A stretch of 64,000 bases of DNA, taken from NCBI GenBank assembly GCA_013112635.1, contig JABFGF010000002.1, positions 868,001 through 932,000 on the forward strand, given 5' to 3'. A model generated the notes under the pieces. It was not told where the DNA came from. It worked only from the letters and a program-made list of their open reading frames with translations, and searched no databases. Every line of letters starts with the position of its first letter. The stretch's first letter is position 1. Positions 50,119-58,739 of the stretch are shown here, one piece after another. A program made the position numbers and the translations under genes. Origin of the DNA: Calditrichota bacterium (GTDB lineage Bacteria > Calditrichota > Calditrichia > Calditrichales > J004).

Positions 50119-51942
50119 ATGCGTAGAAAGTTTTTGTACTTCAAAATTTATGATTTAAAAGAACATCCAAAGGAAATTGAAACCTTCTCTCAGCTGGAGC
50201 TTGAAAATTTAATTGGTGATGTTGAACCAATTGACAATGTTTTCCAGCTTAGCAAGCAGCCCGAAGTAAAACGGATTCTTGAAAAAGATATAAACCTGCA
50301 AAATGCCTTAACAGACTCTTTGCCAAGAAGAGGACGGCACGGTTATTTATGGATTGGTGACAATCTGCCGGATGTAGTGAATGCTCTTTCCCGCCTCAGT
50401 TATATCAAAGAAGTTTTCTTGTTTCAGCAACTTTTGGAACCAGAGCCGGATTTTATTAAGCAAAGATTAAAAAATATGACTTTTTTGGAGTTTGATATAA
50501 ATCTTTGGCGTGTATACAAATTCTGGACATTTTCATATTTTTTAAATCGTACTTTATACATAGGGACCATAAGTAAAACAGAAAGCGAGATAGACGAGCA
50601 TTTCAAAACATTTCGCGATGAACTGAAACTTGCCCCGGGAAAACTAGTAGATACTGATCCTTCACAAATGATTTCGTTTGTTCAGGATAGTCCGATAAAA
50701 AACCTTAACCTTGACCAGAGAAATCAAAATGATAGTCAATTAAATAACCGCTGGTTACATGCTCTGATTAACACTATTTCGAAATCTGAAAATGATCAAC
50801 TTTTTAACCCGTTTTCCGGAAACGGATCTGTTTTGATTGAAAGCTTGTTGGCCGGTGTAAATATAACTTCAAATGATTTAAATCCGGTTCAGGCAATTAT
50901 GTCAGAAGCCAACGGATCATTAATCAAACTCGATATTCAGGAATACAACAGGCTTGTAACCGAGCTTCATTCAAAAATAAAAATGCTAATGTCTGCCTCA
51001 GCAGCAACACAAACAGACTTGTTTTTATACAGCGCCGAAGGACAGTTTTTAAATTTTTGGGAAACGGAGAAAAAGCGTTTTAAATCATTAGGCTTAAATC
51101 CACAGGTTGAAGCAATCCAAAAACAAATAGCCGCAACCCGGTTTCTGATTCAAACCAAGGCTATTACAAAATCCACAGAAATAAATGCACTGTTTAACTC
51201 GGCTTTAATCAATCTTATTGCCCAGGCTATTCGTAAAAAAGAAAAACTCAATTTTGGTGAGATTTTCTCCAAGGCTCTTCATGATATTTATCTAAAGTTA
51301 TATTTAATCAAAAAACTTAGATCGTTTTATACACCTGATTTTGGCACTGCTATAGTTGAGAATAAATCAAATTATGAAGCTGTGAATAACGAATCCTTTA
51401 ATGGGGTGATTGCTTTTATGCCTTTTAGGATTTCGCGCAATGGCTTCGAAAAAGACCGTCTAATTGTAGAGATGTTAAACCTTCATGGTGCGGTAACCAA
51501 ACTTGAACACGCTTTGGTTGGCAGTAAATATATTAAAGCTGAAGACCGTGAAAAACTACAAAATGAAATTACAAATCACGACGGTTTTTATAAACTGATT
51601 TCTAAAGAAGGCCACGATGTCTTATCACGATTAGAATTGATGGGTAAGCAGGAAGAAGTTTTACGTTATTATCTTTTATGGAAACAATATTTTGGTATTT
51701 TTAAGGAGTTTTACAACTCTGTGGAAATGGATTCTAATATTTGTTTGATGATGGAAAACCCATCTATCAAAGTAGACAAAACAGCAATAAGCATTCAGTC
51801 AAGCCAGGTTCTTTTGAGCTGTATTGAAAATGATGAAACAATTTCAACTAAACTATTAACAGCCTTCTCCAAAAATATTCCGCAGGCAAAACTTATCTAC
51901 AAAAAAGAAATTCAAATACTACTCTTTGAAAAGGTGGATTAA
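50119..51942 (+). CDS. Large methylase-like protein with an altered catalytic motif (607 aa)
   Basis: The central part (about 228-262) has a SAM-binding motif of the DNA-methylase type, FNPFSGNGSVLIESLLAGVNITSNDLNPVQA, with Asn for the first acidic residue. The position where the catalytic DPPY/SPPY motif would lie (about 428-436) instead reads GVIAFMPFRIS, so Pro-Tyr is absent. A long helical region (about 262-410) lies between them. The N-terminal 200 residues (MRRKFLYFKIYDLKEHPKEIETF) and the C-terminal 150 residues are unassigned. GAGG precedes the ATG. It may be an inactive or altered methyltransferase, possibly an RNA enzyme. I am sure of the fold, not of the activity. Confidence 0.65.
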   Translation: MRRKFLYFKIYDLKEHPKEIETFSQLELENLIGDVEPIDNVFQLSKQPEVKRILEKDINLQNALTDSLPRRGRHGYLWIGDNLPDVVNALSRLSYIKEVFLFQQLLEPEPDFIKQRLKNMTFLEFDINLWRVYKFWTFSYFLNRTLYIGTISKTESEIDEHFKTFRDELKLAPGKLVDTDPSQMISFVQDSPIKNLNLDQRNQNDSQLNNRWLHALINTISKSENDQLFNPFSGNGSVLIESLLAGVNITSNDLNPVQAIMSEANGSLIKLDIQEYNRLVTELHSKIKMLMSASAATQTDLFLYSAEGQFLNFWETEKKRFKSLGLNPQVEAIQKQIAATRFLIQTKAITKSTEINALFNSALINLIAQAIRKKEKLNFGEIFSKALHDIYLKLYLIKKLRSFYTPDFGTAIVENKSNYEAVNNESFNGVIAFMPFRISRNGFEKDRLIVEMLNLHGAVTKLEHALVGSKYIKAEDREKLQNEITNHDGFYKLISKEGHDVLSRLELMGKQEEVLRYYLLWKQYFGIFKEFYNSVEMDSNICLMMENPSIKVDKTAISIQSSQVLLSCIENDETISTKLLTAFSKNIPQAKLIYKKEIQILLFEKVD

Positions 51943-51960
51943 AACAATTTTGGCCCCTGT

Positions 51961-52311
51961 TTAAACATTCAGTTTATGAAGGTTTTTAACAGCATCACCA
52001 ACTCGGTTTTCAATAATAAATATTTTTGATAATTGTGTCTTATCAAAAATCCCCTTTATTTTTTTATTAAGCCCCGATAAAAACAAGTGTCCCTTTTGCT
52101 CATTTGTCCAGGACAAACATTTCATAAGTGAGCCTATGCCCAAACTATTTATCCAATTCACCTTTTCTAAATCGATTACAATAAGCTTTTGTCCTTCATC
52201 TAAAACTTGGTAGACATACTCAAATAAAATATGTGTTTCCGGCTGCCCCATCAGGCGACCTGAAATTGATAAAACAGCAACATTTTGTTCAATAGTTTTG
52301 ATGATATCCAT
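51961..52311 (-). CDS. STAS-domain protein (anti-sigma-factor antagonist type)
   Basis: This 116-residue protein consists of one STAS domain: VAVLSISGRL, then IVIDLEKVNWINSLGIGSLMKCL, where the phosphorylatable Ser usually found in DSSGLG is Ser in NSLGIG. Such proteins switch partner anti-sigma kinases by phosphorylation. No anti-sigma kinase or phosphatase gene is adjacent, so the partner is encoded elsewhere. It begins 12 bp after the TlpA-like gene on the same strand and may be cotranscribed with it. Confidence 0.9.
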   Translation of the reverse strand: MDIIKTIEQNVAVLSISGRLMGQPETHILFEYVYQVLDEGQKLIVIDLEKVNWINSLGIGSLMKCLSWTNEQKGHLFLSGLNKKIKGIFDKTQLSKIFIIENRVGDAVKNLHKLNV

Positions 52312-52323
52312 TAATTATCCAGT

Positions 52324-53442
52324 TTAGTCAAACATTTCTTCCAGCTTCATTTGCAGATCGAACCCACGTAGGTTTTTGGCAATTATTTTCCCACCTTTAT
52401 CAAGTAAAAAATTTGCCGGTATCGCACTGACATTGTATTCTTTAGCGATTTTGCTTCCCCATCCGTTAAGCTCAGAAGTATTTGTCCAGACAACACCATC
52501 CTTTTTGCTGGCTTGCTCCCAAAGCTGTTTTTTGGTTTCCAGGGCAACACTTAATATTTCAAATCCATATTGTTTATACTTCTTGTATAGTTTTGCATAA
52601 TTGAGGTTTTCGGTTCGGCATGGTAAACACCACGATGCCCAAAAATCGAGCAAAACATAAGATCCTTCAAAAGAGGAGAGTTTAGTTTCATTTCCCTGCA
52701 AAGATAGCAAACTGAAGTACGGGGCTTTTTGTCCAATCTCAATTTTTTTGAAGCGATTTACTTTTGCAACAAACTCTTTTGTCAAAAAAAGATTGGGACG
52801 GTTTTCAGCAAACCATTCAGACATTTTTTTTAGATATGGTAACTCAATATCTGGATTAAAACGGATCGCTGCATAAAAAAAGGCGATGGAGTGCCCGACA
52901 TTATTTTTAGTAAAGCTCGTAATTTCCTCAGTATAAATAGAAAGGCCACGTACCTCATCCGCGGTTAACTTTTTTATCAACTCAAAATCACCTTTCTTGC
53001 GTGCTATCTTCATTTTTTCCCGAAAAGGTTGAATCCATTTTTTAAAAGAAGTTTTTCGATATTGCTCATATTGAACCATAAATTCTGCGTCTTTGGAGCC
53101 TTTTACGTTTGTTATAATTTTCATATTGCTGTCTTGTTTGATTGAAAAATCAACAGTTTGACCTGGCTCAAGGGCTGTATTTATTTTTGTCAAACCCTTA
53201 AAATCTAATTGATAAATTCCCGGATCGTATCCATAGGTTTTATTAAAGGTTCCATTTTTATCAAGCAGGATTGTATCTAACACGGTTTGAATATTTTGGC
53301 TAATATCATACTTTTTTATAAGTAATAATGTAACCGCTTTTTGACTATTTACCACGCCTTTGATTGTAATGTTATCTGTGTTCGAATATATTGGTGAATA
53401 AAAAAAGAAAAGCAAAAAAAGAAAAGTTAATCTATATTTCAT
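52324..53442 (-). CDS. Secreted thioredoxin-fold protein (TlpA/ResA-like, with DUF4369-like N-terminus)
   Basis: This protein has about 372 residues from ATG 53442. TTGGAGC lies before it and the signal peptide MKYRLTFLFLLFFFYSPIYS follows. An in-frame ATG at 53733 would add 97 residues overlapping the divergent gene and is rejected. A beta-rich N-terminal domain (about 20-130, ITIKGVV...) resembles DUF4369. The C-terminal thioredoxin fold (about 240-372) has the redox pair in FWASWCLPCRTENL. It is a periplasmic thiol-disulfide enzyme of the type common in Bacteroidota. Substrate unknown. Confidence 0.9.
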   Translation of the reverse strand: MKYRLTFLFLLFFFYSPIYSNTDNITIKGVVNSQKAVTLLLIKKYDISQNIQTVLDTILLDKNGTFNKTYGYDPGIYQLDFKGLTKINTALEPGQTVDFSIKQDSNMKIITNVKGSKDAEFMVQYEQYRKTSFKKWIQPFREKMKIARKKGDFELIKKLTADEVRGLSIYTEEITSFTKNNVGHSIAFFYAAIRFNPDIELPYLKKMSEWFAENRPNLFLTKEFVAKVNRFKKIEIGQKAPYFSLLSLQGNETKLSSFEGSYVLLDFWASWCLPCRTENLNYAKLYKKYKQYGFEILSVALETKKQLWEQASKKDGVVWTNTSELNGWGSKIAKEYNVSAIPANFLLDKGGKIIAKNLRGFDLQMKLEEMFD

Positions 53443-53653
53443 GAACTGCTCCAATAAATGGTTGAAAGAGTTAGTGGTTATCCGAATAACAATTTGATAA
53501 CAAAAACAATTAAAATAATAATAAAAAAGAAACAATTTATTAAAAAAAGGGCATTCACCGAGTGATATGTACAGTTTACCGAATAAATTATAACTTTTAT
53601 CACCATAACCGTATCTTATCCCAAAACAAAAAACGGAATCAACGGAGATTGTT

Positions 53654-54349
53654 ATGAGAAACAAAATCGATATAAAAGTATTTTTTGGAATTGCTATTAT
53701 TGCAGTTGGCATTATCCTATTTTTAGATAACATCGGGTTTGATTTACGAGTAAATATATTTGATTTCTGGCCCTTAATTCTTATTGCAATTGGTTTAAAC
53801 CAGCTTGTCCAACCTGCAGAAGCGCGGCAGCCATTATCCGGTTCAATATTTTTGTTTCTTGGCGCATATTTCCTATTAGACGAATTTATTTATATCCCTT
53901 TTGATTTGGGCGACCTTTGGCCAGTATTACTCATTCTTGTTGGTATTTCTATTTTAAGAAACCACGTTTGGGGTACACCGGAAAAAGGTGGGTCGGCAGA
54001 TTTTATTAACCTTACATTTATTTTAGGTGGTGGTGATCATAAATTTACATCACAAACTTTAACTGGCGGAAAAGTGACAGCTATTATGGGTGGTGGCACT
54101 ATTGATTTACGCCAGGCAAGTTGTGAGGGAGAAGACCTTGTTATTGAAGCATTTGCTTTTTGGGGCGGCGTTGAAATTATAGTTCCTTTCCACTGGCAGG
54201 TAAATATACAGGCAAGTCCTATAATGGGTGCAGTTGAAAATAATACAACTTCACCAGCAGGTATCGAAGGTATTGAAGTAAACCTTGCGCCGAAGAATTT
54301 GATCATCAAAGGGTCGGCAATAATGGGTGGCGTAGAAGTTAAGAATTAG
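53654..54349 (+). CDS. LiaF-like membrane protein (LiaI-LiaF TM region plus beta domain)
   Basis: This 231-residue protein has four hydrophobic segments in two hairpins (about 9-27 and 38-54, then 64-80 and 87-101). A C-terminal extracytoplasmic beta-rich domain has repeated xIMGGG and VEII motifs (VTAIMGGGTIDLRQA, WGGVEIIVPFHWQV, IMGAVENN). This matches the LiaF C-terminal domain of cell-envelope stress systems. CGGAG lies before the ATG. It is followed by LytS and LytR homologues, although a hairpin in between (54368-54400) may separate them. Confidence 0.88.
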   Translation: MRNKIDIKVFFGIAIIAVGIILFLDNIGFDLRVNIFDFWPLILIAIGLNQLVQPAEARQPLSGSIFLFLGAYFLLDEFIYIPFDLGDLWPVLLILVGISILRNHVWGTPEKGGSADFINLTFILGGGDHKFTSQTLTGGKVTAIMGGGTIDLRQASCEGEDLVIEAFAFWGGVEIIVPFHWQVNIQASPIMGAVENNTTSPAGIEGIEVNLAPKNLIIKGSAIMGGVEVKN

Positions 54350-54367
54350 CAAACAATGTAACGAACT

Positions 54368-54400
54368 ACGGGTTTCTGATTATCAAAATTAGAAACCCGT
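54368..54400. terminator. 10-bp-stem hairpin between the LiaF-like and LytS-like genes
   Basis: ACGGGTTTCT and AGAAACCCGT pair perfectly around a 13-base loop. A TTAAAAAA run follows on the plus strand, so there is no T-tract for termination in the reading direction. It may be a transcript-stabilising or attenuating hairpin, or a terminator for a minus-strand transcript. Confidence 0.5.
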
Positions 54401-54475
54401 TAAAAAATCCAGAGTTTTGTAGTGACAATTTCATATTCAAAACAAATCGATCAATATTAATAATCAATCATAAAA

Positions 54476-55540
54476 ATGCATCCATTACTCAAATCTGTTA
54501 GACACCTTCTTTTGTTAGTGGCAGCCTGGTTGCCGGCAGTTGCAGGAATAGCGTATGTTCATACATTTGTAGCAGGTGCTTCGTATAAGCAAGCTTTTAT
54601 TTTGCTTACTCCGGTGATGGTTTTGGAGCTATTTGTTTTTTTATCGATTTGGTTTGTCTGCAAATCAACACCCTTGGAAACAAGAAATATTGGCTACTTC
54701 CTTTTAAGACATTTAGTTACTCTAGTAGTGATGAACGCAATTTGGGTCCACTTTGCAATGTTGTATAGTGAAATGCTAAATGTTATTTATGAAGCAACCA
54801 TCTGGCGTACCCAGTTTGATTCCATAATGCCTGTTTTAACAGTAATTGGGGTTTTTATCTATTTTCTTTCTGCAATGCTAAGTTACTTGCTGTTGGCTTT
54901 AGAACAGGCCAGGGTTTCTGAGCAAGAAGCTTTAAACAACCAGTTAAAAGCCAGCCAGGCAGAACTACGTTTTTTAAAAGCAACAATCCATCCTCATTTT
55001 TTGTTTAACAGCTTAACTGCTCTCAGTACTCTTACAAAAACCTCTGCAGATAAAGCGCAGCAGGTTTGTTTGCAACTGGCCGAATTTTTACGCTACAGCC
55101 TTACATTTAGTAAAAAAGAGTTTGTATCAGTCTCAGAAGAAATGGATCATATTAACAACTATCTTGGTGTTGAAAAAATCCGCCTTGGTAAGCGCTTAGA
55201 CACAGCATTTGAGATTGATGACTCTGCTTTGAATGAAACCATCCTCAGTTTTAGTTTACAACCCCTTATTGAAAATGCCATCAAACACAGCATAGAACAA
55301 CGTTTGGATGGCGGTACAATCTCGCTTATTTTAAAAAAAGCCGACGGCCATATTTTTGTAAATGCTTCAAATCCCGTTGCTGAAAACAGTCAGCAAACAA
55401 AAGGCGGGCATGGGTTACCAAATTTAAAGGCGCGCCTGGAAAAAGCTTATAACAACGATGCAAAAATTTTGGCCCATAAAGGCGAAGCGGCATTTTCAGT
55501 AAAGCTATATCTACCCCTTTTAAATACAGAACCCAAATGA
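54476..55540 (+). CDS. Sensor histidine kinase (LytS/YpdA-like, His_kinase family)
   Basis: This is a 354-residue membrane sensor. Four hydrophobic segments fill the first 140 residues (about 10-30, 40-60, 75-95, 115-140), without a large external domain. The kinase core has the phospho-acceptor His in ATIHPHFLFNSLTALSTL (about residue 172-175) and the C-terminal ATPase with SLQPLIENAIKHSIEQ and GGHGLPNLKARLEKAY. Its stop overlaps the regulator's ATG by 4 bases (ATGA). The SD is weak. The signal sensed is probably an envelope or membrane change. Confidence 0.93.
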   Translation: MHPLLKSVRHLLLLVAAWLPAVAGIAYVHTFVAGASYKQAFILLTPVMVLELFVFLSIWFVCKSTPLETRNIGYFLLRHLVTLVVMNAIWVHFAMLYSEMLNVIYEATIWRTQFDSIMPVLTVIGVFIYFLSAMLSYLLLALEQARVSEQEALNNQLKASQAELRFLKATIHPHFLFNSLTALSTLTKTSADKAQQVCLQLAEFLRYSLTFSKKEFVSVSEEMDHINNYLGVEKIRLGKRLDTAFEIDDSALNETILSFSLQPLIENAIKHSIEQRLDGGTISLILKKADGHIFVNASNPVAENSQQTKGGHGLPNLKARLEKAYNNDAKILAHKGEAAFSVKLYLPLLNTEPK

Positions 55541-56277
55541 AATCCGATTCAAGAATTAAAGCAATAATCATAGATGATGAAGACCTTGCCCGCGAAGGCT
55601 TAAATCTTATGATTAGCGAAGTATCAGATATTGAAATTGTGGCTATGTGTTCAAACGGAGTAGATGCAGTAAAAACCATTAATAGTTTGAAACCGGATGT
55701 CATATTTCTCGATATAAAAATGCCAATAGTAAATGGATTTGATGTTTTAGAACTACTGGGAAAAGAGGCTCCGGCGGTTATTTTTGTTACGGCTTATGAT
55801 GAGTTTGCGGTAAAAGCATTTGAGGCAAATGCATTGGATTATTTGCTTAAACCGGTGAATCCTGAACGTCTGAGAAAAAGTATTGAGAAACTGAAGAAAC
55901 ATTTTAAAACAGATTCATCTGCAATTGAAAATGTGATTTCTGTTCACAAAAAAGAACAGACAAATATCGAGCGAATTCTTGTCCGTGATGGAAGTACTGT
56001 TCATGTTATACCGGTTGAAGATATTCTTTGGTTAGAATCTCAGGATGATTATGTTGCCATCAAAACAGAAAAAAGTGTTTTTTTAAAATTGGAACGTTTG
56101 GGTAAATTTGAAGAGCAATTAAATAAACAAAAGTTCAAACGTATTCACCGTTCCTATATTATTAACCTGAACTGTTTACAGCGCATAGAAAACCACCGTT
56201 TTGCAATATTAAAAAATGGTGCTAAACTCCCGGTTAGCAGATCGGGCTACAGCCGTCTTTTTGAAACTAATGAATAA
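55537..56277 (+). CDS. LytTR-family response regulator
   Basis: This 246-residue regulator has an N-terminal receiver (about 7-120, Asp in PDVIFLDIKMPI near residue 57, and the switch Lys in LLKPVNP). A C-terminal LytTR DNA-binding domain (about 145-245) contains LVRDGSTVHVIPVEDILWLESQDDYVAIKTE and RIHRSYIINLNCLQ. It forms a pair with the LytS-like kinase, overlapping it by 4 bases. No pair of LytTR-type direct repeats was identified in the nearby promoters. Confidence 0.94.
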   Translation: MKSDSRIKAIIIDDEDLAREGLNLMISEVSDIEIVAMCSNGVDAVKTINSLKPDVIFLDIKMPIVNGFDVLELLGKEAPAVIFVTAYDEFAVKAFEANALDYLLKPVNPERLRKSIEKLKKHFKTDSSAIENVISVHKKEQTNIERILVRDGSTVHVIPVEDILWLESQDDYVAIKTEKSVFLKLERLGKFEEQLNKQKFKRIHRSYIINLNCLQRIENHRFAILKNGAKLPVSRSGYSRLFETNE

Positions 56278-56283
56278 ATCCTT

Positions 56284-56625
56284 ATGAAAAAAACAGAGCT
56301 TAAAATCCGCATACCTCTTATTTTTGCAGCGATAATTTTTGCAGCAGCAGCCTCTGATGCATTTATAAATCAAAATATTTGGTGGGGAACCTTAAACCTT
56401 TTTGTTGCCATTGCCAATTTGTTCGCATTAAAAATAGCTCCAAAATATCCAGAACTGACCACCGTCTTTTTAGGAATTCTAAATGCTTTAATTGCTTTTT
56501 TAACGGCCTGGATTTACATAGAAGAGGGGAAACAATACATCCAGTTTGTCTGGGTTTTTACAGGGATTATTTATCTGGTTGTCTCCTATTTGTTTTTGAA
56601 CAAAGCCCAAAAGAAGTATATGTGA
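56284..56625 (+). CDS. Small integral membrane protein in the LytS/LytR operon (113 aa)
   Basis: I do not recognise a family. It begins 6 bp after the regulator stop. About four hydrophobic segments (about 10-27, 33-50, 58-78, 84-104) cover nearly all of the protein, with a short basic tail. No motifs or signal cleavage site are seen. Its position suggests a target or helper of the two-component system. Confidence 0.72.
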   Translation: MKKTELKIRIPLIFAAIIFAAAASDAFINQNIWWGTLNLFVAIANLFALKIAPKYPELTTVFLGILNALIAFLTAWIYIEEGKQYIQFVWVFTGIIYLVVSYLFLNKAQKKYM

Positions 56626-56682
56626 TTTTTTCTTATAATTAAAAATGGTTTGCCTTTTGCTTACTATGAAGAAAGATACTTC

Positions 56683-56711
56683 ACCCTGAGCGAAGCCGAA
56701 GGGTCTTTTTT
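56683..56711 (+). terminator. ACCCT/AGGGT hairpin with T-tract, dispersed-repeat type
   Basis: The stem ACCCT (56683-56687) and AGGGT (56700-56704) is followed by CTTTTTT. The text CCCTGAGCGAAGCCGAAGGG resembles a repeat found scattered between genes in FCB-group and other genomes. It closes the LytS/LytR unit and may work as a terminator. A related CCCTGAGC string is at 60966-60973, at the end of the Gfo/Idh-like gene. Confidence 0.6.
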
Positions 56712-56819
56712 CACAAGTTTATTGGCTTTAATTTCCGTCAGCTTACCCCTTTATCTTTATCACTCTATTTTTTATCTTATATAACTTTCCAATTTAGTCT
56801 TATCATAAAAGGTGGATAC

Positions 56820-58739
56820 ATGGGTGAAACCTCCGTTAAGCATTCAGCAAAGCTGGAAGATAAAAATAAATTTATCCTGAATATCTTGAAAGATATAAAA
56901 GCCTTTGAAATTATGCTTGAAAAGGGGCTTTTTGAAAAAGGGATTGAGCGTATTGGCGCAGAGCAGGAAATGGCCCTGGTCAATGAAAATTGGAAACCAG
57001 CCCCTGTAAACCGCGAAATCCTGGATTCGCTCAAAGATGATCATTTCACGACTGAACTTGCCAAGTTCAATATGGAAATCAACCTTGATCCTTTGGAGTT
57101 TAAAGGAAACTGTCTTTCAAGCCTTGAGTCGCAACTGCGGTCAATGATGGACAGGGTAGATGAGGCAGGAGATGAGTTTGGCGCCCGCCCTCTTTTAACC
57201 GGCATACTGCCAACTATTCAAAAGTCTGATCTAAATTTTGATAATATCACACCCAACCCTCGCTATAAAATTTTATCAGATTTGCTGTTGGAGTTTCGTG
57301 GCGGGCATTTTGAACTTCATATAAATGGTACAGACGAACTTATAACGAAACATCAAAATATACTTTTTGAAGCGTGCAATACCAGCTTTCAGGTACATCT
57401 TCAGGTAGAAGCAGATTCATTTGTCAGCAAATATAATTGGGCCCAGGCTATTTCCGGCCCGGTGCTTGCTGCTGCAACAAATTCACCCATTTTATTGGGT
57501 AAACGTTTGTGGCGCGAAACCCGCATAGCTCTGTTTCAACAATCCATAGATATTCGCAAAACCGAAAAAATTATCCGCGACAAAAATCCGCGTGTTCTGT
57601 TTGGAAACGCTTGGGTGCGTGATTCTATAATTGAACTTTTCCAAGAAGACGTTGCCCGCCATAAAGTTATTTTTACAGCGCCAATCGAAGAAGATTCACT
57701 GGCTATGATTGAGGAAGGTAAAATCCCAAAACTAAAAAGCCTTATGTTGCATAACGGCTCCGTTTATAAATGGAACAGGCCATGTTATGGAATTATGAAC
57801 GGCAAGCCGCATCTGCGTATTGAAAACAGGTTGTTCCCTTCCGGCCCGACAGTTATTGATGAAATTGCAAATACTGCATTCTGGCTTGGATTAATGAAGG
57901 GTATGCCAAACGAATTTGAGAACATTGCAGATAAAATGGATTTTGATGATGCCAAGACAAATTTTGTAAAGGCAGGAAGAATGGGGCTTGGCGCACAGTT
58001 TACCTGGATCGGACACGAAAAAATGATTCCGTCGCACGAACTAATTTGCAAAGAGCTGTTACCAATTGCTCGGACAGGATTGGAAAGTGCAAAAATTGAT
58101 AAAAAGGATATTGACACCTATCTGGATATTATCGAAGAGAGAGTTGGCTCTCAGAAAACCGGCTCACAATGGATGGTGGATTCCTTTTCCACCCTAAAAA
58201 AAGATGTAACAATCGATGAAGCCCTGGTGGCAACAACAGCAGGTTTATATAATCGCCAAAAAATTGGCAAACCGGCCCACACGTGGGATCTCGCCGTTTT
58301 AAAAGAAGGGGGGAGTTGGGTGAACCGCTACAGATATATTGGACAAATTATGTCCACGGATCTTTTTACCGTCAGCGATGAAGATTTGGTCAATTTAGTG
58401 ACAAACATAATGGATTGGAGAAACTTCCACCAGGTACCTGTCGAGAATAAAAAAGGTGAGCTGATAGGTTTGATTTCTTCTGATTTGTTGCTCCATTATT
58501 ATGGGACAAGTTTTGGATCAGATATTGGTAATGTGACGATTGGTGATGTAATGATCCGAAATCCTGTTACGGTAAAACCGGGAACCAAAACGATTGACGC
58601 CTTAAAAATTATGCGGCAAAAAGATGTAAAATGTTTACCGGTAATTGAAGAAAGAAAACTAGTCGGAATTGTCACGGAGTTCGATTTTGTAAAAATTTGT
58701 CATGCACTATTTGAAGAACTGGAAGGAACTACAACATAA
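56820..58739 (+). CDS. GCS2-type carboxylate-amine ligase fused to a CBS domain pair
   Basis: This is a 639-residue fusion. Residues about 35-490 follow the glutamate-cysteine ligase family 2 pattern. The opening IGAEQEMALVNENWKPAPVN is the ligase Glu motif, and TTELAKFNMEINLDPLEF (about 79-96), RGGHFELHINGTDE (about 161-174) and SPILLGKRLWRETRIALFQ (about 222-240) carry its conserved Glu, His and Arg. The C-terminus (about 508-565 and 575-632) has two CBS motifs, ending DVMIRNPVTVKPGTKTIDALKIMRQ and KLVGIVTEFDF; CBS pairs bind adenine nucleotides. GGTGG lies before the ATG. Its stop is followed without a gap by an aspartoacylase-like gene. The CBS pair suggests allosteric control by AMP or ATP. 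The amide product is not predictable. Confidence 0.85.
   Translation: MGETSVKHSAKLEDKNKFILNILKDIKAFEIMLEKGLFEKGIERIGAEQEMALVNENWKPAPVNREILDSLKDDHFTTELAKFNMEINLDPLEFKGNCLSSLESQLRSMMDRVDEAGDEFGARPLLTGILPTIQKSDLNFDNITPNPRYKILSDLLLEFRGGHFELHINGTDELITKHQNILFEACNTSFQVHLQVEADSFVSKYNWAQAISGPVLAAATNSPILLGKRLWRETRIALFQQSIDIRKTEKIIRDKNPRVLFGNAWVRDSIIELFQEDVARHKVIFTAPIEEDSLAMIEEGKIPKLKSLMLHNGSVYKWNRPCYGIMNGKPHLRIENRLFPSGPTVIDEIANTAFWLGLMKGMPNEFENIADKMDFDDAKTNFVKAGRMGLGAQFTWIGHEKMIPSHELICKELLPIARTGLESAKIDKKDIDTYLDIIEERVGSQKTGSQWMVDSFSTLKKDVTIDEALVATTAGLYNRQKIGKPAHTWDLAVLKEGGSWVNRYRYIGQIMSTDLFTVSDEDLVNLVTNIMDWRNFHQVPVENKKGELIGLISSDLLLHYYGTSFGSDIGNVTIGDVMIRNPVTVKPGTKTIDALKIMRQKDVKCLPVIEERKLVGIVTEFDFVKICHALFEELEGTTT

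Noticed and set aside
52324-53733. Longer version of the TlpA-like protein starting at 53733
   Set aside because: The extra 97 residues overlap the start of the divergent LiaF-like gene and precede a good signal peptide with its own SD at 53442.
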